Assembly (NCBI RefSeq): GCF_947503375.1
Contig: NZ_CANNDQ010000003.1
Coordinates: 292,612-356,611, forward strand
Source: an uncultured Psychroserpens sp.
Lineage (GTDB): Bacteria; Bacteroidota; Bacteroidia; Flavobacteriales; Flavobacteriaceae
Reading direction: 5' to 3'
Length of the DNA: 64,000 nucleotides
Shown here: positions 8,519 through 16,743 of the stretch, one piece after another
Position numbering within the stretch: position 1 is the stretch's first letter
Layout: the number at the start of each line of letters is the position of its first letter
The notes under the pieces: model-generated
What the model saw: only the letters and a program-made list of their open reading frames with translations
Databases searched by the model: none
What the model was told of the DNA's origin: nothing
Program-made: the position numbers and the translations under genes

Positions 8519-9499
8519 ATGCTGAATAACAAGTATAAACTAGGTCTTTTCCCTACGGCTTTGGAGAGAATGGATAACTTATCCAAAGTCTATCCAAACT
8601 ATAATTTGTATATCAAAAGAGATGATAACTCAGGTTTAGCATCTGGCGGAAACAAAGTAAGAAAGCTTCAGTTTTTTATTTATGAAGCTTTAAGTAAAGG
8701 ATGTGATACGATTATTACAGCTGGAGCCCAACAATCTAATCATTGCCGACAAACAGCAGCAGCTTGTGCTAAAGCAGGACTAGAATGCCATCTACTGTTA
8801 GGTGGTAAGAAGCCTAAAAATTACAATGGTAATTTATTGCTTTCTCATTTATTAGGAGCTAAAATTCATTTTACTGGAGATAATAGAAAAGGGGAAGATA
8901 TAATTAAATTAAAGCAAGATTTAGAAATACAGAAAAGAAATGTTTACGAAATTCCTTATGGTGGATCTAATTTACTTGGAGCTTACGGCTTTTTAGATGC
9001 TGTTAAAGAATTGAAGGAACAACTTTTAGAAAATAACTTGAAAATCGATTACATTTTCTTTGCATCAAGTTCTGGCGGAACACAAGCTGGGCTTAAACTT
9101 GGTATAGATTTATACGATCTTGATATAAAACTAATGCCAATTAGTATAGATAAAATTGGTTTAGGAGATAAAACACTAGACGATGCTGTTTTAGAGATAC
9201 TGCATCAAGGTCAAAAAGAATTGAGTATTCAAAAAACGTACTCAATTAAAGATGCAACACTTATTAGAGATTATGATAAACCTGGTTATGGAGTAATTAC
9301 TGAAAACGAAAAGATGGCCATAAAGCAATTGGCTCAAAGTGAGGGTATATTGTTAGACCCTGTTTATTCTGGTAGAGCTTTTTACGGGATGATAGATCAT
9401 CTTAAAAATAATAAGATAGAAAAAAACTCTAATGTGCTCTTTTGGCATACAGGTGGCTTACCGGCAAATTTTTATTATTCCGAAGAACTTTTAAAATAA
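8519..9499 (+). CDS. PLP-dependent ACC deaminase / D-cysteine desulfhydrase family protein
   Basis: 326-residue fold-type II pyridoxal-phosphate enzyme. Seen: the KRDD segment, the PLP lysine K46 in GGNKVRKL, the substrate-binding AGAQQSNHCRQTAAA segment at 68-82, the SSSGGTQAG phosphate cup near 187, and a C-terminal WHTGG motif. The family includes 1-aminocyclopropane-1-carboxylate deaminases (releasing ammonia and 2-oxobutanoate) and D-cysteine desulfhydrases (releasing ammonia, sulfide and pyruvate). The sequence alone does not separate these. Its stop lies two bases from the convergent integrase stop, with no terminator between. Probable cargo regulated by the neighbouring LuxR protein. 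Confidence 0.8.
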   Translation: MLNNKYKLGLFPTALERMDNLSKVYPNYNLYIKRDDNSGLASGGNKVRKLQFFIYEALSKGCDTIITAGAQQSNHCRQTAAACAKAGLECHLLLGGKKPKNYNGNLLLSHLLGAKIHFTGDNRKGEDIIKLKQDLEIQKRNVYEIPYGGSNLLGAYGFLDAVKELKEQLLENNLKIDYIFFASSSGGTQAGLKLGIDLYDLDIKLMPISIDKIGLGDKTLDDAVLEILHQGQKELSIQKTYSIKDATLIRDYDKPGYGVITENEKMAIKQLAQSEGILLDPVYSGRAFYGMIDHLKNNKIEKNSNVLFWHTGGLPANFYYSEELLK

Positions 9500-9500
9500 C

Positions 9501-10715
9501 TTAAAAGTTGATTACACTTTCCAAAGCATCATCAGCTTCTGTATGAATGAAGTTAGCTTGATAATTAATTGTAGTTTTTAAATCACTATGACGATACAGC
9601 TTTTGAAGCATCAATGGGTGGATGGTGTCTCTAGCAATATTTCCGAATGAGTGGCGAGCAATGTGCATTGTTACTTTCTTATTTATTCCAGCTTTCAGAG
9701 CAATAGACTTTAAGTTCTTGTTGAATTTTTTATTAGCAGTTTTAATTTTATTGTATAAGTCTTTAGCATCGTCAAGATTAGCTTTTTTTAATTCTGGAAA
9801 TATAAAGTCATCATCATAATTCTTATTGCAAACATATTCCTCTAAAATTATATCGATTTTTAATGGTATTTTGAGAGAAAGCAATTTGGAATTTTTACCC
9901 ATTCTGTAATGTAATCTACCATCATAAATTTGAGACCATCTTGTTTTTAGAACATCTGAAACCCTCATTCCAGCAAAGTAAAAACTAAAAAGCCATACAT
10001 TCAATGAATGACGTTCTACATCAGATAGGTTATCTAAGCTCTCGATGACTTTTAACTCTTTCTCTGAGAGTCCAACTTTGACAGTTTCTGGAAATTTTAT
10101 TTTGAATTTTCCTGACCCAAAGCAATAAAGCTCTTTACTTACAACCTTATCCTTAATCGCTCTATTGAATAACAGACGAATAAAAACCATGACATTCATT
10201 GCGGTAGTTTCGGTAAGAGAACAGTTGCCTTTTAAATATATTTTAAATTTTTTGAGAAACCGTTCATCGATTTCTTGAAAAGTTAGATGTCTTACTTTAC
10301 AATATTTTTCTATATAACTAACCCAAGCTGAGTCAGTAGAAAGACGATTCATTTTCCCCTCAACTTCTAGAGCTTCAAGGTGTTCATCAACAAAATCAAA
10401 AAATGTTAGGTTTGATGTGGGTTTGTAAATCTCTTTTTTAATTTGATTTGCAGAAGCATCTTTATTGTTGGTTTGTAGAGTAATAAGACCTTTCCTAGCT
10501 TCAGATAATTTTGATGTTATGAGGTTATTTAAACCTTCAGAATTCGGATGGGATTTTTTTATTTCATTATTTTTTGAATCCCAATCCTCTAAATCTATAT
10601 AATGACCTAAAAGCTTATACGTAGAGCGTCGATTTTTAGTTATTCTAATTGCAAGTGGATAAAGCCCTTTGGTGTTGGGCTTTTTACGTAGAACTATTTT
10701 TGCACTTGCTGACAT
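9501..10715 (-). CDS. Tyrosine site-specific recombinase (integrase) of the element
   Basis: 404 residues: arm-type DNA-binding domain (about 1-90), SAM-like core-binding domain (about 103-195) and catalytic domain. Catalytic residues visible are R251 in AGMRVSDV, a lysine in the beta-hairpin near 274, H351-x-x-R354, H376, and nucleophile Y385. This is the Bacteroidota integrase type that inserts elements into tRNA genes. It reads away from the truncated tRNA-Leu about 200 bases upstream, the usual arrangement for an integrase next to its att site. Full length with no frameshift, so it is probably functional. Confidence 0.9.
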   Translation of the reverse strand: MSASAKIVLRKKPNTKGLYPLAIRITKNRRSTYKLLGHYIDLEDWDSKNNEIKKSHPNSEGLNNLITSKLSEARKGLITLQTNNKDASANQIKKEIYKPTSNLTFFDFVDEHLEALEVEGKMNRLSTDSAWVSYIEKYCKVRHLTFQEIDERFLKKFKIYLKGNCSLTETTAMNVMVFIRLLFNRAIKDKVVSKELYCFGSGKFKIKFPETVKVGLSEKELKVIESLDNLSDVERHSLNVWLFSFYFAGMRVSDVLKTRWSQIYDGRLHYRMGKNSKLLSLKIPLKIDIILEEYVCNKNYDDDFIFPELKKANLDDAKDLYNKIKTANKKFNKNLKSIALKAGINKKVTMHIARHSFGNIARDTIHPLMLQKLYRHSDLKTTINYQANFIHTEADDALESVINF

Positions 10716-10915
10716 CGTTGACCTGTTTTGCGAAAGTCAAATCAGGATATCATTTGATTAAGTACTTATGTAAAGATACAAATTATTATCTGCGTTTGGG
10801 TACAACATAGGTACAACAAATATTGATATCATATGATATTATATGACTTTAAAGAAAATTGACAAACACTTAAATCATTGAAAATGAGTGTATTTATGTT
10901 TCTTTGGTGCAATAT
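10716..10915. other. Integrase-att interval, AT-rich with short repeats
   Basis: No gene is visible. The stretch contains the 16-bp repeat copy, GTACAACA-type direct repeats around 10800-10820, several ATATCAT copies and a perfect palindrome ATATCATATGATAT at 10826-10839. Such features suit arm-type integrase sites and integrase promoter control, which is inferred. Confidence 0.45.
10731..10746. repeat. 16-bp sequence shared with the excisionase upstream region (copy 2)
   Basis: CGAAAGTCAAATCAGG is the exact reverse complement of 6273-6288. It lies 16-31 bases upstream of the integrase ATG, beside CCTGTTTTG, with which it forms an imperfect inverted repeat. Confidence 0.6.
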
Positions 10916-10973
10916 ACGCTAGACTTAGGATCTAGTGCCGCGAGGTGTGCGAGTTCGAGTCTCGCCACCTGTA
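10916..10973 (+). pseudogene. 3' part of tRNA-Leu(UAG), probable att site at the element's right end
   Basis: The sequence from the anticodon stem to the discriminator base is intact. Stem CTAGA (10919-10923) and TCTAG (10931-10935) enclose loop CTTAGGA with anticodon TAG at 10926-10928; a long class II variable arm follows; T-arm GCGAG-TTCGAGT-CTCGC is at 10949-10965; acceptor 3' strand CACCTGT and discriminator A end at 10973. Upstream there is no D-arm and no matching acceptor 5' strand. Insertion of the element within the tRNA gene would leave exactly this displaced 3' part, with a full tRNA rebuilt at the other end. Confidence 0.75.
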
Positions 10974-10984
10974 CTTAATTAGAA

Positions 10985-11012
10985 AGCTGACTCTTTGAGA
11001 GTTGGCTTTTTT
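10985..11012 (+). terminator. Terminator after the tRNA-Leu fragment
   Basis: A ten-pair stem (10985-10994 with 10998-11007, two G-T pairs) is followed by a T-run at 11007-11012. It is the natural end of the original tRNA transcription unit. Confidence 0.7.
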
Positions 11013-11020
11013 AGTTAATA

Positions 11021-11054
11021 AAAAAGCTTCTAATCTAAACGAAAAGAAGCTTTT
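11021..11054 (-). terminator. Terminator of the leftward sus operon
   Basis: Arms AAAAGCTTC (11022-11030) and GAAGCTTTT (11046-11054) form a nine-pair stem. Read leftward it is followed by a run of T, 33 bases after the amylase stop codon. Confidence 0.6.
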
Positions 11055-11086
11055 AACAGGCTAATTCAAATTGCTATAAAATCAAT

Positions 11087-13981
11087 CTAAAGTTTTATAA
11101 GTTTTGAGGTCAAAGTTTGACCGCTACTATTTTCAATTTTAATTAAATAAAGACTTGGTTTCAAATCTGAAATATTATAAGAATCATTTTTTGTAAACTC
11201 ACCAGTAAATGACTTTACTATTTTCCCTGTAATATCATAGATTTGAAGAGTTTCAATCGACTTGTTTGTTCTAAAAGAATTATCAACTGGATTTGGGTAG
11301 ATAGTAAATGAGGTATCGCTAGCAAACGTTTCAGTACTTAGAGTGGATGGTTGATTACCAAATATTCTAAATTGACCAGCTGGAATTGAAATAGGACTAT
11401 TAGTACTTGTTACATTTAAAAAGGTACTACCAGAATCATCCATAAGGTCATACCAATTCCCCGTGTATGGAAAGTCTGGTACAATATCTAAATCTGCTAC
11501 AGAAAAATTACATAAAATAACAACATTACGTAGTTGATTTGTAGGTAAATTGTCGTCAGAAATATAAATACGTTGCCTAATATCATTGATATATGGATCG
11601 ATAGTATAATCACCTTCGAAGACATCTTCAGTAATCTTTAATTCATGAAGCCTAGACCAATCATCATAAATTTGTCGTCTTGCAGGATCTGACAACCAGT
11701 TTTCAACCCATTGAGGTTGTGGTTTTGTGTCTAACTTACAATCTCCAGGAGTTGGGTCATTTTCAGTATTTACATTTCCGTTGGTACAAGTGAATATTGA
11801 ATTTTCCATACCTAATGAGCTAAAGTGCCAAATCATTTTAGGTCCAGGAATCATTACTGAAGCTGCACCTAGAGCAGACATTCTTGATAGTGAAATATTT
11901 AAATCTTTAACATCATGAGAAGCTAGTGCCGAATTCCCTTCTTGTAAGTTGAGGTACATTAATCGTTCTTCATCATGACTTTCAGCATATCCAACCAACC
12001 TTTTGTCTGAAAAACCACGACTTATATGTCCCATTCTTTCAATATTGGCATTTTGAGAAAAGCCCTTTGTCAATTGGCTATACTCATTGGTCATTTTTCC
12101 CCATAACATAATGCCTTTTCCTTCATTAATTCTATAGTCAGCCCATTGTCTTTCCTCTGGATCAGTACCTAGATGCTCGAAGATAACATAATGTGAATCA
12201 TCTAGAGACCAAGAGTAATCTGCATAATTTTTTAGTTTATCAACTCTATCTTGCTGATAAGCATTTGTACAGGTATCATCACCTCCAGAACAGTTTTGAG
12301 TAAAGCCTTTGGTCAAATCCCAACGAATACCATCAATTTTAAAATCTTGAATCCAATGTTCAAGTACGCGTTCGGTATACGTTACAGTTCTAGGTAACTG
12401 ATGATTGAAATCACTCCCAACATTAAAACTATGTGTAGAGAACTCATTAAAATAAGGGCTTTCATTACTTGGTTCGCCCCAACCATCATTGTCTGGATCA
12501 TTCATCCACATTCTTACCATTGGATTTCTTCCAAAAGCATGGTTTATTGCTAAATCTAAGATTACTGCAATTCCGTTTTGGTGACAAAGATCTATAAACT
12601 CTTTAAATTTTTCTTCAGTTCCATAATACTTATCTAAAGCTAGATGGAATGAAGTATTGTATCCCCAACTTTCATTGCCTTCAAACTCCATAACAGGCAT
12701 TAGTTGTATGGCATTAATATTCAGGTTTTTGAAATAATCAATACGATCTATTAAATTTTGGTAATTTCTGTTTGCATCAAAATCTCTAATTAGTACTTCA
12801 TAAATAATGAGGTCTTCTTTTTTTGGTTTTTGGAAATTGTCTATTACCCAGTTGTATTCAGTTTGTCCTGTTTGTAGCACTGTTACTTCACGCTCTTGAC
12901 CTACAGGATATTCTGGGAGATTAGGAAATGTGGTTTCTGGAATGAATGGATCATCAAAAGGGGATAATACTAGAGTGGAATATGGATCTGCAGTTTTTAC
13001 TAATGAAGGCGAACCAGATATTGGTGTTTCATCTACGACCCAATATTGATAAGTTTCAATTTGTTGAGGTGACAATCCAGTGAGCTCTAACCAAAATTTA
13101 CTTGAGTTATTGTCTTTTTTCATGACATATGCGCTAGAAGGCTGCCAATTATTGAAGCTTCCAACGACATATACATAATCTTTTAAAGGTGCATCGAGAA
13201 CCAATGTTGCTTTAGTTGGGTCTGAAGTATCATAATTTATGCCTTCACGGAATATCGTCTCATCTAAAGCTTCTGTAGTAACAGAAGGACTTACAATAGC
13301 TGAGGCACTATAAGTTCTAGTGACGCCATTAAATGTAGCTTCTAAGACGTAGGTAGTTGTAGTTATTATATTATTAACTGTAAAGCTGTATGAAGTTGTA
13401 TTGTTTTGTGTATCAATAATACTTCCATTGGCAGTTAGTATATAAGATGCATTTCCACACGAATTCATAGCGGAAAAAGATAAACTTTGTCCACTATTAA
13501 TAACATTATCTGGTTGAGAAGGAGAATCTATAGTTAAACTAAAAGATGATTCGCCAACATCAAATACGTGATCAGGCGTTTTTTTATCTCCATCTCCACT
13601 TTTTGCTTTGATTAGAAAACCAATACGACCTATACCAGATCTGTTATAAAAAGTGCTAGGGACCAAACTAAATGTGTAAGTGTCATCAACATTATTATAG
13701 GCAAACCTATTGTCTTCACTTGAGTTAGTCCATTGACCATTAGACGGAGCATCTTGAATATTCTCGTTATTGCTGTCAAAAGACCAAGCCCAAAGGTAGA
13801 TGGCATTATCGTTGATATTCCATAATGATTCATCTACAGTGGATCCATCAACGGTAATAGTTAAGTTAATGTTTTCTTGAATTGTACAAGGGTCAATTTC
13901 AAAAAAAATATCTTGTACTTGACCATTTGAAATACCAAATGATAAAAAGGAAAATGTAAGAAGGGTAATGATTTTTTTCAT
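11087..13981 (-). CDS. Secreted GH13 alpha-amylase with T9SS sorting domain
   Basis: 964-residue starch-degrading enzyme, last gene of the sus operon. Order: signal peptide (1-20), two Ig/starch-binding-like modules (about 25-235), an N-terminal E-set/CBM48-like module (about 245-345, VVGSFNNWQPSS), the GH13 barrel (about 385-780), an all-beta domain, and a type IX secretion C-terminal sorting domain (about 890-964, beginning IYPNP). Catalytic motifs: D476-x4-H481, R553-W-D555 (nucleophile D555), general acid E602, and H669-D670. The sorting domain implies export and anchoring or release at the cell surface, where the enzyme would supply oligosaccharides to SusC/SusD. A partial terminator separates it from susE, so its level may differ from that of the upstream genes. 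Confidence 0.9.
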   Translation of the reverse strand: MKKIITLLTFSFLSFGISNGQVQDIFFEIDPCTIQENINLTITVDGSTVDESLWNINDNAIYLWAWSFDSNNENIQDAPSNGQWTNSSEDNRFAYNNVDDTYTFSLVPSTFYNRSGIGRIGFLIKAKSGDGDKKTPDHVFDVGESSFSLTIDSPSQPDNVINSGQSLSFSAMNSCGNASYILTANGSIIDTQNNTTSYSFTVNNIITTTTYVLEATFNGVTRTYSASAIVSPSVTTEALDETIFREGINYDTSDPTKATLVLDAPLKDYVYVVGSFNNWQPSSAYVMKKDNNSSKFWLELTGLSPQQIETYQYWVVDETPISGSPSLVKTADPYSTLVLSPFDDPFIPETTFPNLPEYPVGQEREVTVLQTGQTEYNWVIDNFQKPKKEDLIIYEVLIRDFDANRNYQNLIDRIDYFKNLNINAIQLMPVMEFEGNESWGYNTSFHLALDKYYGTEEKFKEFIDLCHQNGIAVILDLAINHAFGRNPMVRMWMNDPDNDGWGEPSNESPYFNEFSTHSFNVGSDFNHQLPRTVTYTERVLEHWIQDFKIDGIRWDLTKGFTQNCSGGDDTCTNAYQQDRVDKLKNYADYSWSLDDSHYVIFEHLGTDPEERQWADYRINEGKGIMLWGKMTNEYSQLTKGFSQNANIERMGHISRGFSDKRLVGYAESHDEERLMYLNLQEGNSALASHDVKDLNISLSRMSALGAASVMIPGPKMIWHFSSLGMENSIFTCTNGNVNTENDPTPGDCKLDTKPQPQWVENWLSDPARRQIYDDWSRLHELKITEDVFEGDYTIDPYINDIRQRIYISDDNLPTNQLRNVVILCNFSVADLDIVPDFPYTGNWYDLMDDSGSTFLNVTSTNSPISIPAGQFRIFGNQPSTLSTETFASDTSFTIYPNPVDNSFRTNKSIETLQIYDITGKIVKSFTGEFTKNDSYNISDLKPSLYLIKIENSSGQTLTSKLIKL

Positions 13982-13998
13982 AGCAATTAGTATTTATA

Positions 13999-14033
13999 AA
14001 AAAGGCTGAACATTAATTTTGAACAGCCTTTTT
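13999..14033 (-). terminator. Intra-operon terminator or attenuator before the amylase gene
   Basis: Arms AAAAAGGCTG (13999-14008) and CAGCCTTTTT (14024-14033) form a ten-pair stem with T-runs on either strand. It lies between susE and the amylase start and probably lowers amylase expression relative to susCDE. Confidence 0.65.
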
Positions 14034-14046
14034 ATTTTTCTCTGAT

Positions 14047-15159
14047 TTACTGCAGTGTAGCAGTGTAAGTATATTCTCTAGGATTACTTAAATCTAGTTC
14101 AACAAAGTAAGTTCCAGAAGTACTAACGGTCATGTTGTTACCGTTATTAAAATCTAAAATACCATCAGCACCTTCATCACCATAGTTTATATCCCAAGCA
14201 TCATTAGCTCTAAATTTAAATGCCCCTGCATCTGATAAGTTAATAGTAATTTCCCATTTTCCAGTTGTACTGTTGTATGTCATATCTTGATCTTGCACAC
14301 CATTGTCTGGCCATCCTAAAGGTGTTGCATCACCAGTAATTGCCCACATAACAGCATCAACAGAATACGTAGCAGAATCGCTATCTTCTGGGTCAGTATT
14401 AGCTCTTATAAAGTAATAACCAGGTGCTGCAGCAGGAAAATTAATTTCGCCTTCACTAACCATCACTCCAGAAAATGAACCGTCATCACCCCAATCTGTA
14501 TTTCCCCATACAAATTCACCTGAATCATTTGGTTCTACAAATTTATATTCGCCATCTAACCAAACATAGCCTTCATAGTCTGTTGCTCCAAATTCAGAAG
14601 AAGCGATGTAAGGAACAAATTCTATTCCTGGTTCGTTGATGTCTGGATTCCATCCTTGGTGATTTCCTGGTACAGCAAATCTTGGTAGAGATGTAGTATA
14701 AGGAGTTATAGAAACTGTGACGGCTTCAGAAAATGCTTCTTCTGCTCCTTCAGATCCAATTGCCGATTTGATTCTTAGATCTACATCGCCAGCAGAAAAA
14801 GGAACTAAACCCAAACCATCAACAGAAACACCATTCAGTTCTTCATTAGTCCAAACTAAAAAAGTTTCAGTTGTTGTACCTGCATCTATCGGATTTGCAA
14901 AATCTGTTCCTGATAATGCTAATTGTACTGTATATGTTACTGCAGTAGGAACTGAATAGGCTGCACCATCCCAAACAACTGTAGCTGCTGTAGCTTGCGG
15001 ATTAGCGATATCTAAAACAAAACTTTCTTGGTTTTGTGGTAAGTTAATAACGGCAGTATCAGTTTGATTACCGTCAATTGTGAAGTTGTCATCTTCTTCA
15101 CAAGCATTAAAACCTAAAAAGGCAATTAATGCGAATCCTAAAATTTTTATTTTTTTCAT
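14047..15159 (-). CDS. susE: SusE/SusF-type surface starch-binding lipoprotein
   Basis: 370 residues, with a lipobox ending in C20 (LGFNAC) followed by acidic residues (EEDD) typical of surface-exported lipoproteins in this phylum. The N-terminal SusE domain covers about 25-150. Two beta-rich modules follow, each with aromatic residues suited to alpha-glucan binding (around WNPD, VWLDGEYKFVEP, TPLGWPDNG and FKFRANDAWDINYG). It should hold starch at the outer surface for the SusC/SusD complex. Placed 19 bases after susD. SusE and SusF are hard to tell apart by sequence; the position favours SusE. Confidence 0.8.
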   Translation of the reverse strand: MKKIKILGFALIAFLGFNACEEDDNFTIDGNQTDTAVINLPQNQESFVLDIANPQATAATVVWDGAAYSVPTAVTYTVQLALSGTDFANPIDAGTTTETFLVWTNEELNGVSVDGLGLVPFSAGDVDLRIKSAIGSEGAEEAFSEAVTVSITPYTTSLPRFAVPGNHQGWNPDINEPGIEFVPYIASSEFGATDYEGYVWLDGEYKFVEPNDSGEFVWGNTDWGDDGSFSGVMVSEGEINFPAAAPGYYFIRANTDPEDSDSATYSVDAVMWAITGDATPLGWPDNGVQDQDMTYNSTTGKWEITINLSDAGAFKFRANDAWDINYGDEGADGILDFNNGNNMTVSTSGTYFVELDLSNPREYTYTATLQ

Positions 15160-15178
15160 GTTGCTATGTTTTTAATTA

Positions 15179-16738
15179 TTAGTATCCTGGGTTTTGTGTT
15201 AAGTTCGGATTTGATTGTAATGCATTTAAAGGAATAGGAAATAATCTGTAGTTAGCAGGTATTGATGTACCGTTTGCTGTTCCACCTTTCCAAGGCCAAA
15301 TGTAAGCGCTTCCAGTAAATTTGTTAAATCTAATTAGATCTGTTCTTCTATGTCCTTCTAAATTTAATTCTCTAGCACGTTCGTCTAATATGAATTGCTC
15401 ATCGAGGTCAGAAACAGTTATAGTTGACGCATTTGAACGTGTTCTTACCATATTCACATAATTTGTGGCCGTATTCATGTCTGTTCCAGCAGCACCTTTT
15501 AGTGCTAATTCAGCATACATGAGATATGCATCAGCTAAGCGGAACAAAGGAAAATCTGTTCCTGAGAAATCTGTCGAAACGGATGTTCCATTAACATTAG
15601 TATTTCTAAATTTCGTAGATGGATAACCATCTGTCCATTGTGTGTAATCTTCCATTTCAAAATTGTGTCCGTTAGTCCAAAACAAGCTAGCTCTTACATC
15701 ACTTGATGCAGCTAATTCTCCTGCGCTTGAACCAAATAGACCATACCATCCTTTTGAAGATCTATGACCTGTCCATCCTTGCGTTGCACCAAAATCGTTT
15801 GGATCCATGGTTTCTGTACTAATGCTGCCATTAACAATGTATGTTGTATTTCCAAAGCTTTGACTGTTAACTGCATCAGCAATTAGTGGGAAAATTATTT
15901 CTGGAGATGTATTATTATCAGCAGAAAAGTTTAATCTAAAGTCTGAAGCTAGTGTAAAACCACCATCGTCAATAACTCTGTTTATGAATTGAGCAGCATT
16001 GTCATTTTCTTCCATACCTGTATACACTTCAGCATTAAGGTATAATTTACTTAATAACATTTCTGCTGCTGGTCTTGAAGCTCTACCATAATCATTAGTA
16101 GGAGGGAGAAGCGGAATGATTGCTAATAATTCTGATTCAACATAAGTATACAGGTCTTGTCTTGAAGCTTCAGGTACTGGTGTTGTTACACCAAAATCTT
16201 CATCAGTGATCAAAGCACCTTTTCCAAAAGTATCAATAAGATAGTAATAAGCTAGAGCTCTAATAAATCTAATTTCTGATGATACTACCTCTTCATTGTC
16301 TACATCAACAGCAGTTAATACATTGATTAAATTATTACTCTGCGGTATGGTGTAGTAAATTCTGTTGTACAGGTATCTAAAAAATTTGTTATCTGCAGTC
16401 CAGTTGGAGGTTGTAGTTAATTGGTCAAGACCATTGTCTCCCCAACGATTTTTCATTGCATCAGCAGTAAAATCTTGTAGATTTACAATTCCTCTTAAAA
16501 AAGGTGATTCTCCTGCGTCATCTGGAATATCAGAACTTCCTGGTCCATCTGGACCTGAAAGTGCAAATGAAGCATACAATCTTGATAAAATACCTTCAAT
16601 AGCTTGTGGGTCTCTAGCAAGTAATTCTTCTAAAGACAGCTCCACAATAGGCTCGGTGTCTAGGTCATCAGTACATCCTAATGTTGATAGGAAGACCAGT
16701 GTAATTAAAACATAATTTAAATAATTTTTCATAGTCAT
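15179..16738 (-). CDS. susD: RagB/SusD-family starch-binding lipoprotein
   Basis: 519 residues with lipobox cysteine C22 (STLGC) followed by an acidic run. The TPR-rich SusD-like fold is seen in the RALAYYYLIDTFGKGAL segment near 143-159 and in the C-terminal LDEQFILDERARELNLEGHRRTDLIRF-type region (motif split here: FILDERARE, EGHRRTDLIRF). It forms the lid that captures oligosaccharides for the SusC channel. Placed five bases after susC, so they are cotranscribed. Specificity for starch comes from the amylase neighbours. Confidence 0.9.
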   Translation of the reverse strand: MTMKNYLNYVLITLVFLSTLGCTDDLDTEPIVELSLEELLARDPQAIEGILSRLYASFALSGPDGPGSSDIPDDAGESPFLRGIVNLQDFTADAMKNRWGDNGLDQLTTTSNWTADNKFFRYLYNRIYYTIPQSNNLINVLTAVDVDNEEVVSSEIRFIRALAYYYLIDTFGKGALITDEDFGVTTPVPEASRQDLYTYVESELLAIIPLLPPTNDYGRASRPAAEMLLSKLYLNAEVYTGMEENDNAAQFINRVIDDGGFTLASDFRLNFSADNNTSPEIIFPLIADAVNSQSFGNTTYIVNGSISTETMDPNDFGATQGWTGHRSSKGWYGLFGSSAGELAASSDVRASLFWTNGHNFEMEDYTQWTDGYPSTKFRNTNVNGTSVSTDFSGTDFPLFRLADAYLMYAELALKGAAGTDMNTATNYVNMVRTRSNASTITVSDLDEQFILDERARELNLEGHRRTDLIRFNKFTGSAYIWPWKGGTANGTSIPANYRLFPIPLNALQSNPNLTQNPGY

Positions 16739-16743
16739 TTATT

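Noticed and set aside
10890..10973. Complete tRNA-Leu gene
   Set aside because: Only about ten bases separate a GGTG segment from the anticodon stem; no D-arm and no acceptor 5' strand can be formed.
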